A DNA stretch of 64,000 nucleotides from positions 310,001 to 374,000 of the forward strand of contig DATJOJ010000048.1 of assembly GCA_035507035.1 (NCBI GenBank), in the 5' to 3' direction. Made by a program: the position numbers and the translations under genes. This DNA is from DATJOJ01 sp035507035. GTDB lineage: Bacteria > Acidobacteriota > Terriglobia > Terriglobales > Acidobacteriaceae. The notes beneath the pieces were generated by a model. The model saw nothing but the letters and a program-made list of their open reading frames with translations, was not told the origin of the DNA and did not search any database. This document shows positions 33,850 through 41,876 of the stretch, piece by piece (within the stretch, counting starts at the first letter, position 1; each line of letters opens with the position of its first letter).

Positions 33850-35895
33850 TCAAATCTCGATCACGAGATTCCCTGTCCTATCGAGCCGAAAGCGCTTCCC
33901 CTTCGGCACTAACGTGGTCGCGCTGTACTCAGTCACAATCGCTGGCCCCGATAGTTTCTTTCCAGGGCGGATGCTTTCGCGGTCATAAATCGCCGCGCTG
34001 ACCTTCTTCCCGTCAAGCACAACCGCAGCGCGACTCGGATTTGCAGAGCCGTTCTCCTTTGCCGAAGGCAATCGGCTGCTCGAATCCGCCAATCTCGACG
34101 CTGCCGATTTGATTCTGGCCCGCAATCTCATCGTCACCAGTTCGATTTCCCGCCCCGGGTAACTAAATCCATAGCGACGCTCGTGTTCGCGATGGAAAGC
34201 CTGCAGCAGACTGTGTGTGTATGGCACGTTCAGTTCATATCCTTGCCCACGAAAGCGCACGTCCATGCTCCCACGAAAGCTGATCTTGCCCGGCCAACCC
34301 TCCGCCGCAAAGTCCGCTTCCGCTTTTGTTCTCAGTTTCGCAAATGCTTGGTCCAGCCGTGCCAAGGGCAACTTATCGATTACCCGCAACAAAATCGTCC
34401 GTGAGTAATCCTTCACAATGTCGCTGACCAGAATTCCAAAAGCCGACAACGCCCCGGGATAGGCGGGCACAATCACGCGCGGAATGCCCATCGCTTCCGC
34501 GAGTTCGCATGCGTGCAGTCCTCCTGCCCCTCCAAACGCCACCAGTGTAAAATCCCGCGGATCAAAGCCTCGTTCGATCGACACGACCCGAATCGCCTTT
34601 TCCATCGTCGCGTTCACCACGCGAATCACCCCTCCGGCGAATTGCTCCACGGAAAGCCGCGAACCCCGTTGCCGCAACCATTCCGCGACAATCTTCTGCA
34701 TTCGCCCCTCATCCAGCTCAAACTCTCCCCCTAAAAAGCGGTCTGGCCGCAACCGTCCCAGAATCAAGTTCGCGTCGGTCACCGTCGGCTCCGTGCCGCG
34801 TCCATAGCAAATCGGTCCGGGATCGGCTCCCGCCGACTCCGGTCCCACTCGCAAAGCTCCCGCCGCGTCAAAGCGAGCAATCGATCCTCCGCCCGCGCCA
34901 ACCGTATGGATATCCAGCATCGGCACGCCCACCGGCAAACCCGCCACTTCGGATTGGCTGCTGGACCGCATTTCTCCGTCCACGAGAGCCACGTCGGTCG
35001 AAGTTCCGCCCATGTCGAAAGAAATGATCCGCGAGAAACCGCTGCGCCTCGCCATCGCGGCTGCACCCACCACTCCTCCCGCCGGCCCTGACAGAACGGT
35101 TCGCACTGGCTCACGAGCCGCCGAGCCTAACGCCGTAATGCCGCCAGTAGATTGCATGACAAAAACTCGTGGCGTTCCGCCGCCTGAACCGCGAACCTCA
35201 GTGCGCTTCCCCGCGGCGAACAATCGCTTCTCAAGATTTCCCAGATATTTCTGCATCACCGGCTGCAGATAAGCGTTCACCACCACTGTGCTCGTCCGTT
35301 CGTACTCGCGAAACTCGGGCAGAATAATGTGCGAAACCGAAAGCGGCAGGCCTAGGTTTTCGAGCGCAGCTGTCACTTCCTGCTCATTTTTCGGATTCGC
35401 GAAGGAAAACAGCAGCGAAATCGCAATCGCTTCAGGGTTTACTGCACCGATCTTTGAGGTCAAATCCTCCAACTCGTTCGCCGACGGTTCCTGCAGAACC
35501 TGTCCGTCGCTGGCGGACCGTTCATTCACACCAAATCGCCGCTCGCTCGGCACCAGCGGCTCAACTCGATCAAAAAAGAGATCGTATAGCTTGGGTCGCG
35601 CCTGCCGCCCAATCTCGATAACATCCTCGAACCCAGCCGTCGTGACCAGCGCTACTCGAGCGCCTTTGCGCTGAAGCAGAGTATTCGTGCCGACCGTGGT
35701 GCCGTGCAGAAGGACTACGGCGCCGCCCGCGCCGACTTTCGCCAGCGCCTCTCCAACCGCCCGCGAGGGATCGTCCGGCGTGGAAAACACTTTCAACGTG
35801 CGAATACGGCCTCGTTCCAGCCACACACAGTCGGTGAAAGTCCCGCCGGTATCTACCGCGACGTAGAAATTCCGCTCTCGCATCGAGTGCTTCAT
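33850..35895 (-). CDS. hyuA: Hydantoinase/oxoprolinase subunit A
   Basis: A 681-residue ATP-dependent hydrolase of the HyuA / N-methylhydantoinase A family, also including acetone carboxylase and 5-oxoprolinase subunits. Key segments are VAVDTGGTFTDCVW (nucleotide-binding DTGGTFTD), LLHGTTVGTNTLLQRKGARVALVTTAGFEDVIEIGRQARP, and FDMGGTSTDVALVDG with AGGGSIARFD and GPESAGADPGP. The usual partner HyuB is not seen next to it. Instead the gene ends one base before the phoB frame, forming a four-gene run with phoB, phoR and phoU. The substrate is uncertain. Confidence 0.88.
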   Translation of the reverse strand: MKHSMRERNFYVAVDTGGTFTDCVWLERGRIRTLKVFSTPDDPSRAVGEALAKVGAGGAVVLLHGTTVGTNTLLQRKGARVALVTTAGFEDVIEIGRQARPKLYDLFFDRVEPLVPSERRFGVNERSASDGQVLQEPSANELEDLTSKIGAVNPEAIAISLLFSFANPKNEQEVTAALENLGLPLSVSHIILPEFREYERTSTVVVNAYLQPVMQKYLGNLEKRLFAAGKRTEVRGSGGGTPRVFVMQSTGGITALGSAAREPVRTVLSGPAGGVVGAAAMARRSGFSRIISFDMGGTSTDVALVDGEMRSSSQSEVAGLPVGVPMLDIHTVGAGGGSIARFDAAGALRVGPESAGADPGPICYGRGTEPTVTDANLILGRLRPDRFLGGEFELDEGRMQKIVAEWLRQRGSRLSVEQFAGGVIRVVNATMEKAIRVVSIERGFDPRDFTLVAFGGAGGLHACELAEAMGIPRVIVPAYPGALSAFGILVSDIVKDYSRTILLRVIDKLPLARLDQAFAKLRTKAEADFAAEGWPGKISFRGSMDVRFRGQGYELNVPYTHSLLQAFHREHERRYGFSYPGREIELVTMRLRARIKSAASRLADSSSRLPSAKENGSANPSRAAVVLDGKKVSAAIYDRESIRPGKKLSGPAIVTEYSATTLVPKGKRFRLDRTGNLVIEI

Positions 35896-35967
35896 CTTTT
35901 CGATGGAACGTTAGGGTAACATTTTGAATCTCCCAATTGTGATCTCTGTCGACAGAGTGGAGGACCT

Positions 35968-36570
35968 ATGCGCTACAGCTTTCTGATTGACACCTATGAC
36001 ACCGAGCGGCTCAAAATCGTCAGCGTCTGGAGCGAGTTCCGCGATGAAGACCTACCCGTTCGCCCAAACCACAACGACCCGCGCGGCCGCAGTGTTCATG
36101 AGCAGATGGTGCATCAATGCGTCAGCGAGGATCTATGGTTTCGCACCATGCTGGCAATCGATGTCGGCGCCCCTCCGCTTCCCAAGCAGGAAAACCGCCT
36201 CGACTTCATCAAGCAATACTCCGAGGATAGCGGCAAGCGTTTAGTCGCATTACGACAGAAAGATGAATCTTGGTGGGAAGGAAATACAACTTTTTTCGAT
36301 GTCCAGCGCTCCCGCGCCTGGGTGATGACCCGCCGCATTTCTCACACCTCGCATCATCGCGGCCAACTTATGGCCATGCTCCGCATGTTAGCTCACGATC
36401 TTCACAGCAATTACGGCCCGACGGCCGACACCGGTGGTCTCATGCAAAATCACGCGCCAACAATCTACGCCTACGACAGCATCGAGTCCTTGCTGAAAGG
36501 AGAGATAACAGGAGGGGCAAAGACTAAACTTCCCGGCTCGGGTGGAAAAGCCGTCACCGAACGACCCTGA
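35968..36570 (+). CDS. DinB-family putative metal-dependent hydrolase
   Basis: A 200-residue four-helix-bundle protein. The three metal His are visible: H in SVHEQMVHQCVSEDLWF and the pair in SHTSHHRGQL (H-x3-H-x-x-Q type). DinB relatives include thiol transferases and enzymes of unknown function. The strong GTGGAGGACCT site precedes the ATG. It is divergent from hyuA with a 72-base gap. The last 40 residues (GGAKTKLPGSGGKAVTERP) look disordered. Confidence 0.8.
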   Translation: MRYSFLIDTYDTERLKIVSVWSEFRDEDLPVRPNHNDPRGRSVHEQMVHQCVSEDLWFRTMLAIDVGAPPLPKQENRLDFIKQYSEDSGKRLVALRQKDESWWEGNTTFFDVQRSRAWVMTRRISHTSHHRGQLMAMLRMLAHDLHSNYGPTADTGGLMQNHAPTIYAYDSIESLLKGEITGGAKTKLPGSGGKAVTERP

Positions 36571-36596
36571 GGGATAAGCGGCGGCTAGACCTTGAT

Positions 36597-36655
36597 TGTC
36601 ATCCTGAGCGAAATGGCTTTCGCGCTCGCGCGAAAGCCATGCAGTCGAAGGACCC
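36597..36655. repeat. TGTCATCCTGAG-type palindromic repeat
   Basis: TGTCATCCTGAGCGAAA is followed by an 11-bp stem (TGGCTTTCGCG / CGCGAAAGCCA, loop CTCG) and TGCAGTCGAAGGACC. The phrase is typical of dispersed intergenic repeats in soil bacteria. It lies between the convergent DinB and sucA genes. Confidence 0.7.
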
Positions 36656-36672
36656 ATGCACTTACCGAACAG

Positions 36673-39168
36673 CTACTCACTCGTTGTGAACGCCAGCGCA
36701 ATCAGCGTCTTCTGCTCCATCTCATGCGCCTTCGCCGATCCGGTCGACGGACTCGCGCTGGCCGAGCGTTTCACCGAAAGCACCGGTCGATCCCCGGCAA
36801 TGTGACGCAACCGTGGCATGATATAAGGCAACGCGCCCATGTTGCCCGGCTCTTCCTGCACCCAAACGATGTCCCGCGCACCCGAATGATGCTCTAGCTC
36901 GGCTTTCAGCTCGGCTTCCGGGAAAGGATAAAGCTGGTCAACGAACACAATCGCGGTCGAATCGTCTTTCCTCTTTTTTCTCTCTTCTCGCAATTCATGC
37001 CCGATCTTTCCTGTGCAAAGCAAAATACGCTTCGCGTCGCTGACTTCCCGATCCGGCAGCACGCTCAAGAAAGTCTTATGCGTGAAATCGTCGAGCAGCG
37101 AAGCCGCATCCGGATGCCGCAACATACTCTTTGGTGTAAACACCACCAGCGGCTTTCGCCAATGCGAAAGCGCCTGCCGTCTCAACAAATGAAAATACTG
37201 TGCTGCATTCGAAGGCTGGCAAATCTGGAAATTGTCCCGCGCCGCCAATTGCAGAAATCGCTCGATGCGCGCACTCGAATGTTCCGGCCCTTGTCCTTCA
37301 TACCCATGCGGCAAAAGCAGCACGAGCCCGGAAAGCAAATTCCACTTATCTTCCCCCGCGCTCACAAACTGATCGATCACCGCCTGCGCCGTGTTGGCAA
37401 AATCTCCAAATTGCGCCTCCCACAGCACCAGCGCCTCCGGATAGTCACGGCTGTATCCATACTCAAAGCCAAGCACGCCCGCTTCGGAAAGCGTCGAATT
37501 ATAAATTTCGCACCGGGCCTGATCTGCCGAGATATTCTGCAACGGCACATATTCGTGCTCATCTTCAATATCCACCAGCAGCGAGTGCCGCTGATTAAAC
37601 GTTCCGCGACGGCAATCTTGCCCACTCAACCGCACCGGCGTTCCCGACTTCACCAAACTGGCAAACGCCAGCGCCTCCGCCATACCATAATCGACCGGAC
37701 GCTTCCCCTTGCCCATGTCTGCCCGCTGTTCGAGCAACTTCTTCACCTTGGCATGAATGTGAAAATCATCGGGATAACTGGTCAGCCGTTCCGCCAATTC
37801 ACCCAGTTCCTCTGCCGGCAACCCAGTCTCGACCGCATATTCAGCCTTGTAGCGTCCGCCTTTATAGTCATCCCAGTAGCTCGGCAACTCCCGGAGCGTC
37901 GGCTTCTTCGTGATCGACCCGCTTTGCTGATGCGCTGCCTCCAATTCCTCACGAATTACCCGCACTCGTTCCTCAATGCCCGGAATCCCATTGTCCTCGG
38001 CGTAAATCTCCCACAGCGCCGGATGGTTCGCGATGGCCTTATAAAGCACCGGCTGCGTAACCGTCGGATCATCCACTTCGCTGTGTCCATGTCGACGGAA
38101 GCCGATCATGTCGACCACCACATCACTGCCAAACTTGTAACGATATTCGACCGCCATCCGCCCCACCCGCAAAACCGCGTCCACGTCTTCCCCATTCACG
38201 TGGAAGATCGGGATCGCTTGCCGCCGTGCCAATTGCGCTGCAAAACGCGAAGAATGCGATTCCTTCGGCACCGTCGTAAAGCCAATCAGATTGTTGGCAA
38301 TGATGTGAACCGTTCCACCCACGGTATAGCCCGGCAGGTCGGCAAAATTCATCGTCTCCGCAACAATTCCCTGCCCCGCGAACGCCGCATCGCCGTGCAC
38401 CAGCAGCGGTAGATATTTCTGTTTGCCCGATTCTCCCGCCCGATCCTGCTTGGCTCGGGTTCGCCCGATCGTCACCGGATCGACTGCCTCCAAGTGACTT
38501 GGATTCGACACCAGGTGAATATGAACTTTCGCCCCGCTTCGAGTTTCGTACTCGCCCGTCGCTCCCATGTGGTACTTCACATCGCCACTGCCTAGCACGC
38601 TGCGCGGATCCACATCTTCAAAATTCGCAAATACCTCTTCCGCCGCTCGCCGCGCCACATGCACGATCACATTCAATCGTCCCCGGTGACTCATTCCCAT
38701 CACCAGTTCCGCCACACCCTGCTCTGCCGCGGCCTGCAGAATTTCGTCCACTAGCGGAATCAGCGCGGTCACGCCCTCCAGCGAAAATCGTTTCGTTCCC
38801 AGGTACCGCTGCTGCAAGACCGTCTCGAACAGCTTCGCCCGAATCAGTTGATCCAGCGCGGCATCCCGATCGACCTTCGGCTGCGGGCCCTCCATATGTT
38901 CCTGGATCCAGCGCCGTCGCTCGGGATCGGGGATGTGCATGAATTCCACGCCCACGGTTCCGCTGTAAATCTGACGCGCCTCGCGCGCCGCTTCATTGTC
39001 GATTTGCAAGTCGGGATGCTGCTCGGCCCGAAAGAACCCAAGCGGATCGAGGTCGGCCTCGAGATATCCCCAGCGCCGGAACGCGTCGAATACGCGCTCG
39101 CGTTCGAGGTTGTCCTGCTCAAGCACTCCCGAAGTAGTTTCCGTTATCGTTTTCACTCGCGATGCCAT
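36673..39168 (-). CDS. sucA: 2-oxoglutarate dehydrogenase E1 component
   Basis: An 831-residue thiamin-diphosphate enzyme that decarboxylates 2-oxoglutarate in the TCA cycle. Landmarks are IYCGTVG-like QIYSGTVGVEFMHI, MGMSHRGRLNVIVHV, the diphosphate-binding GDAAFAGQGIVAETMNFADLPGYTVGGTVHIIANNLIGFTT, and the C-terminal WVQEEPGNMGALPYI. At 831 residues it is shorter than typical E1 proteins (about 930), because the N-terminal E2-binding segment is reduced. E2 (sucB) is not in the window. Only a weak ribosome site precedes the ATG. Confidence 0.93.
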   Translation of the reverse strand: MASRVKTITETTSGVLEQDNLERERVFDAFRRWGYLEADLDPLGFFRAEQHPDLQIDNEAAREARQIYSGTVGVEFMHIPDPERRRWIQEHMEGPQPKVDRDAALDQLIRAKLFETVLQQRYLGTKRFSLEGVTALIPLVDEILQAAAEQGVAELVMGMSHRGRLNVIVHVARRAAEEVFANFEDVDPRSVLGSGDVKYHMGATGEYETRSGAKVHIHLVSNPSHLEAVDPVTIGRTRAKQDRAGESGKQKYLPLLVHGDAAFAGQGIVAETMNFADLPGYTVGGTVHIIANNLIGFTTVPKESHSSRFAAQLARRQAIPIFHVNGEDVDAVLRVGRMAVEYRYKFGSDVVVDMIGFRRHGHSEVDDPTVTQPVLYKAIANHPALWEIYAEDNGIPGIEERVRVIREELEAAHQQSGSITKKPTLRELPSYWDDYKGGRYKAEYAVETGLPAEELGELAERLTSYPDDFHIHAKVKKLLEQRADMGKGKRPVDYGMAEALAFASLVKSGTPVRLSGQDCRRGTFNQRHSLLVDIEDEHEYVPLQNISADQARCEIYNSTLSEAGVLGFEYGYSRDYPEALVLWEAQFGDFANTAQAVIDQFVSAGEDKWNLLSGLVLLLPHGYEGQGPEHSSARIERFLQLAARDNFQICQPSNAAQYFHLLRRQALSHWRKPLVVFTPKSMLRHPDAASLLDDFTHKTFLSVLPDREVSDAKRILLCTGKIGHELREERKKRKDDSTAIVFVDQLYPFPEAELKAELEHHSGARDIVWVQEEPGNMGALPYIMPRLRHIAGDRPVLSVKRSASASPSTGSAKAHEMEQKTLIALAFTTSE

Positions 39169-39241
39169 AATCCGTTACTAGCATAATGGATGAAAGCCAA
39201 GTCAGAACAGATTCAGACCTGGGGAGACGGATTCGTTCGGC

Positions 39242-39571
39242 TTGTTTAGGATTAATCACTTCGGGGTAGAGGTAATGGAAATGCAAGATCTTCCTGCTCT
39301 GCACAAACTCGCTTTCAACGGTGACGTTTATATCTCCTTTGACGTCGATGTCCTCGATCCCGCCTTCGCGCCCGGAATTTCCCATCGCGAACCGGGCGGA
39401 ATGTCCGTGCGTGACGCCCTTTCTCATCTTCATGCCATCCGCGGCAATATTGTTGGCGCTGACATCGTGGAGTACAACCCAAAGCAGGACATTTCACAAC
39501 TCACTGCTATGGTTTGCGCCAAGATCCTGAAAGAAGTGTTGGGTGTGATGCTTGCAGGTCCCACGCGCTAA
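39242..39571 (+). pseudogene. C-terminal fragment of an agmatinase/arginase-family gene
   Basis: About 109 codons from a TTG encode only the last third of a ureohydrolase: INHFGVEVMEMQD, VYISFDVDVLDPAFAPGISHREPGGMSV (metal-binding DVDVLDP), and VGADIVEYNPKQDIS. The first 200 residues, including the earlier metal-binding His-Asp motifs, are absent, and an in-frame TGA lies at 39191. The gene is truncated at its 5' end, about 74 bases from the sucA start. Any product would lack half the dinuclear site. Confidence 0.85.
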
Positions 39572-39767
39572 GTAGTTCTGCATACGCGCCGGCCAGAATT
39601 CACACAGGATTCACATTTCGGTCACCTCCCAGTAACACAACCTCACTACAGTTAGCCGCCAACGCCCAGTCCAGTCTTTTGTTATCGCGGAGTTTCGGGC
39701 TGAGCCGTGTGTTCATCTGTGCCCAACGTCGACTCGATGTCAAGTTCTGTCCACAAGGGATGAGCGA

Positions 39768-40568
39768 ATGAGACCCCTCATTTTTGTGGTTTGCGGCGAG
39801 ACTGAGATCTGCCACATGTCCCAGTCTTGCCTCGAGGAAGCCGGTTACAGCGTGAGAACATTCTCCTCGATGGACGTGCTTGAGGAGGCCGAGTATCAGT
39901 GTCCCTCGCTCATGCTCATCTCGCTCGTCTTGCCCGACGGCAACGGTATTGCCCTTTGCCGTCGCCTTCGGCAGAGCCGCATCGCCAGCCGCGTCGCAGT
40001 GGTTTTCCTTCTCGAGGAGGATACCGAGGAGCACCGCGTTCTCGTGCTCGACTCAGGCGCCGACGACTGCATCGCCAAGCCCTTCAGTGACCGTGAACTT
40101 GTGGCTCGCATTCAGGCCGTACTACGCCGCCTGCCCCGAAGCGGTGGGGCAGCGCGAGCGAAAAAACCCGATCTCGTGATCGATAGCTGGGCCATGAAGG
40201 TCACGGTCGGTGGCGAACCCATGCCTATCACCAGCCTGGAATTTCGCGTGATCGAATACCTCGCCCGGCATCGCGGTCAAGTCTTCACCCGCGACCTGCT
40301 GCTCGATGCCGTCTGGGGTGATACGCAATTTGTCACGCCTCGCAGCGTCGACGCCTGCATCCGCCGCATTCGCAAGAAACTCGAACTCAACCCCGCTCGT
40401 CCCGCCTATTTGAAGACTGTCCGAGGCATCGGCTATCGACTGGATGCTGTCGCCGAATGGCAATCGGCTGTCAATGAAGGTTGCACCTGCGTGGTTTGCA
40501 CCAGCTCCACCAATCCTCCACACCTTCTTCATAGCCCCAGTTCCAAACGCAAACGTCCCTCGGCGTGA
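39768..40568 (+). CDS. OmpR-type response regulator with degenerate receiver
   Basis: A 266-residue protein. The C-terminal winged helix is complete (SLEFRVIEYLARHRGQVFTRDLLLDAVW, SVDACIRRIRKKLELNPA, YLKTVRGIGYRL) and resembles PhoB. The receiver is altered: the acidic pair is replaced (FVVCGETE) and the phospho-acceptor position reads LMLISLVLPDGNG, with Ser where Asp is expected. The Lys (IAKPFS) is kept. It should bind DNA constitutively or respond to something other than phosphate. A 35-residue tail with two Cys follows the DNA-binding domain. It lies ahead of a receiver-PP2C gene in the same direction, with a gap of about 170 bases. Confidence 0.85.
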   Translation: MRPLIFVVCGETEICHMSQSCLEEAGYSVRTFSSMDVLEEAEYQCPSLMLISLVLPDGNGIALCRRLRQSRIASRVAVVFLLEEDTEEHRVLVLDSGADDCIAKPFSDRELVARIQAVLRRLPRSGGAARAKKPDLVIDSWAMKVTVGGEPMPITSLEFRVIEYLARHRGQVFTRDLLLDAVWGDTQFVTPRSVDACIRRIRKKLELNPARPAYLKTVRGIGYRLDAVAEWQSAVNEGCTCVVCTSSTNPPHLLHSPSSKRKRPSA

Positions 40569-40742
40569 CCCGCTGTCCGCTTCCGAACACTGGATTCCGC
40601 CGCCGCACAGAACTCTAATATCCTCCGCCGTACTGTCCCACCAAAATAGCCTTACCCTCAATGACTTACGACACAGAGCAACTCTGGCCCACGGGGTGCA
40701 TTTCCAGTCGGCATGGAAAGCCCCACCTTCGGGGCCGACAGC

Positions 40743-41870
40743 ATGACCACCGCGCGGGTCCTGGTGGCCGACGATCAGCCCCACGTCCTCGACGCCCTGC
40801 AACTGCTGCTCAAGAATCACGGCTATCGCACCGAGGCCGTCACTCAACCGCGCTCCGTTCTTCAGGCCTTGCAGTCGAATCAGTTCGACGTCGTCCTCAT
40901 GGACCTCAACTACACCCGCGACACTACCGAGGGTGGTGAAGGCCTGGAACTCGTTTCACAGATTCGCGCCATCGACCAAAATCTGCCTCTGGTGGTGATG
41001 ACCGCCTGGAGCAGCGTCGATTTGGCGGTCGAAGCTATGCAGCGTGGCGCTTCTGATTTCGTGCAGAAGCCGTGGTCGAACGGCGAACTGCTAGCCAAGC
41101 TCGGTGCCCAAGTCGAGCGCGGCCATACGCTGCGCCAGGCCCAACGTCAGCACTCCGACGAATTGCGCGAAGCTCGCGAGATTCAACGGAACCTGCTGCC
41201 AAAATCAATCCCCCAAATCCGCGATTATGAAATCGCCGGCATTACCCAACCGATGCGCTTTGTCGGCGGCGATTATTACGACGTCGTCCGCGTCAGCAAA
41301 ACCCAAACCGTTCTCTGCATCGCCGATGTCGCTGGTAAAGGAATGCCCGCAGCGCTGCTCATGTCGAGTCTGCAAGCTGCTTTGAAGCCGCTGATGTGGG
41401 AGACTTTCTCGCCGCGTGAAATCTGCCGCCGCCTTAATCGCATCCTTTGCGAGATCGCTCCCGTCGGTAAATTTGTTTCATTCTTCTATGCCCTATTGGA
41501 TAGCGAGCAGCATCGGCTCGCCTATTGCAATTGCGGGCATAACCCTCCCATGCTCATTCGGGCCGACGGATCCGCTTGTGAATTAAATGCTGCTGGCGCA
41601 GTTCTCGCTCAATTTCCCGATTGGATTTACGAGCAGAGCGATTTGCAGTTGAAAGCCGGAGACGAGCTTCTGCTATTCACTGATGGTTTAGTCGAAGCCT
41701 GCAACTCGTTTGAGGAACCTTTTGGCGAAGATCGCCTCGTCCAGATCGCACGGCACAATACCGCCGGCAGCGCTGAAAATCTCAAAACGCTGCTTATGCG
41801 CTCGGCTATCGAGCATTGCGAAGGCCACTTTCAAGATGACGCCAGCTTGGTGGTCGTGAAGGCGCTGTAA
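40743..41870 (+). CDS. Receiver-PP2C (RsbU-like) phosphatase
   Basis: A 375-residue two-domain protein. The receiver (residues 1-125) has a normal acidic pair (VADDQ), phospho-Asp (VVLMDLNYTRDT) and K (FVQKPWS). A coiled linker (residues about 130-165) is followed by a PP2C/SpoIIE phosphatase (FVGGDYYDVV, IADVAGKGMPAALLMSSLQAAL, GHNPPML, FTDGLVEACNSFEEPFGEDRL, HFQDDASLVVVKAL), which keeps all metal Asp residues. Such proteins dephosphorylate anti-sigma-antagonists and free stress sigma factors. No partner anti-sigma gene is in the window. The ATG at 40743 is preferred to one 10 codons upstream. Confidence 0.87.
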   Translation: MTTARVLVADDQPHVLDALQLLLKNHGYRTEAVTQPRSVLQALQSNQFDVVLMDLNYTRDTTEGGEGLELVSQIRAIDQNLPLVVMTAWSSVDLAVEAMQRGASDFVQKPWSNGELLAKLGAQVERGHTLRQAQRQHSDELREAREIQRNLLPKSIPQIRDYEIAGITQPMRFVGGDYYDVVRVSKTQTVLCIADVAGKGMPAALLMSSLQAALKPLMWETFSPREICRRLNRILCEIAPVGKFVSFFYALLDSEQHRLAYCNCGHNPPMLIRADGSACELNAAGAVLAQFPDWIYEQSDLQLKAGDELLLFTDGLVEACNSFEEPFGEDRLVQIARHNTAGSAENLKTLLMRSAIEHCEGHFQDDASLVVVKAL

Positions 41871-41876
41871 CCGCGC

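Noticed and set aside
36997..38412. A 471-residue plus-strand frame antisense to sucA
   Set aside because: Long antisense frames are common opposite GC-rich genes; composition is His/Arg/Leu-rich with no domain.
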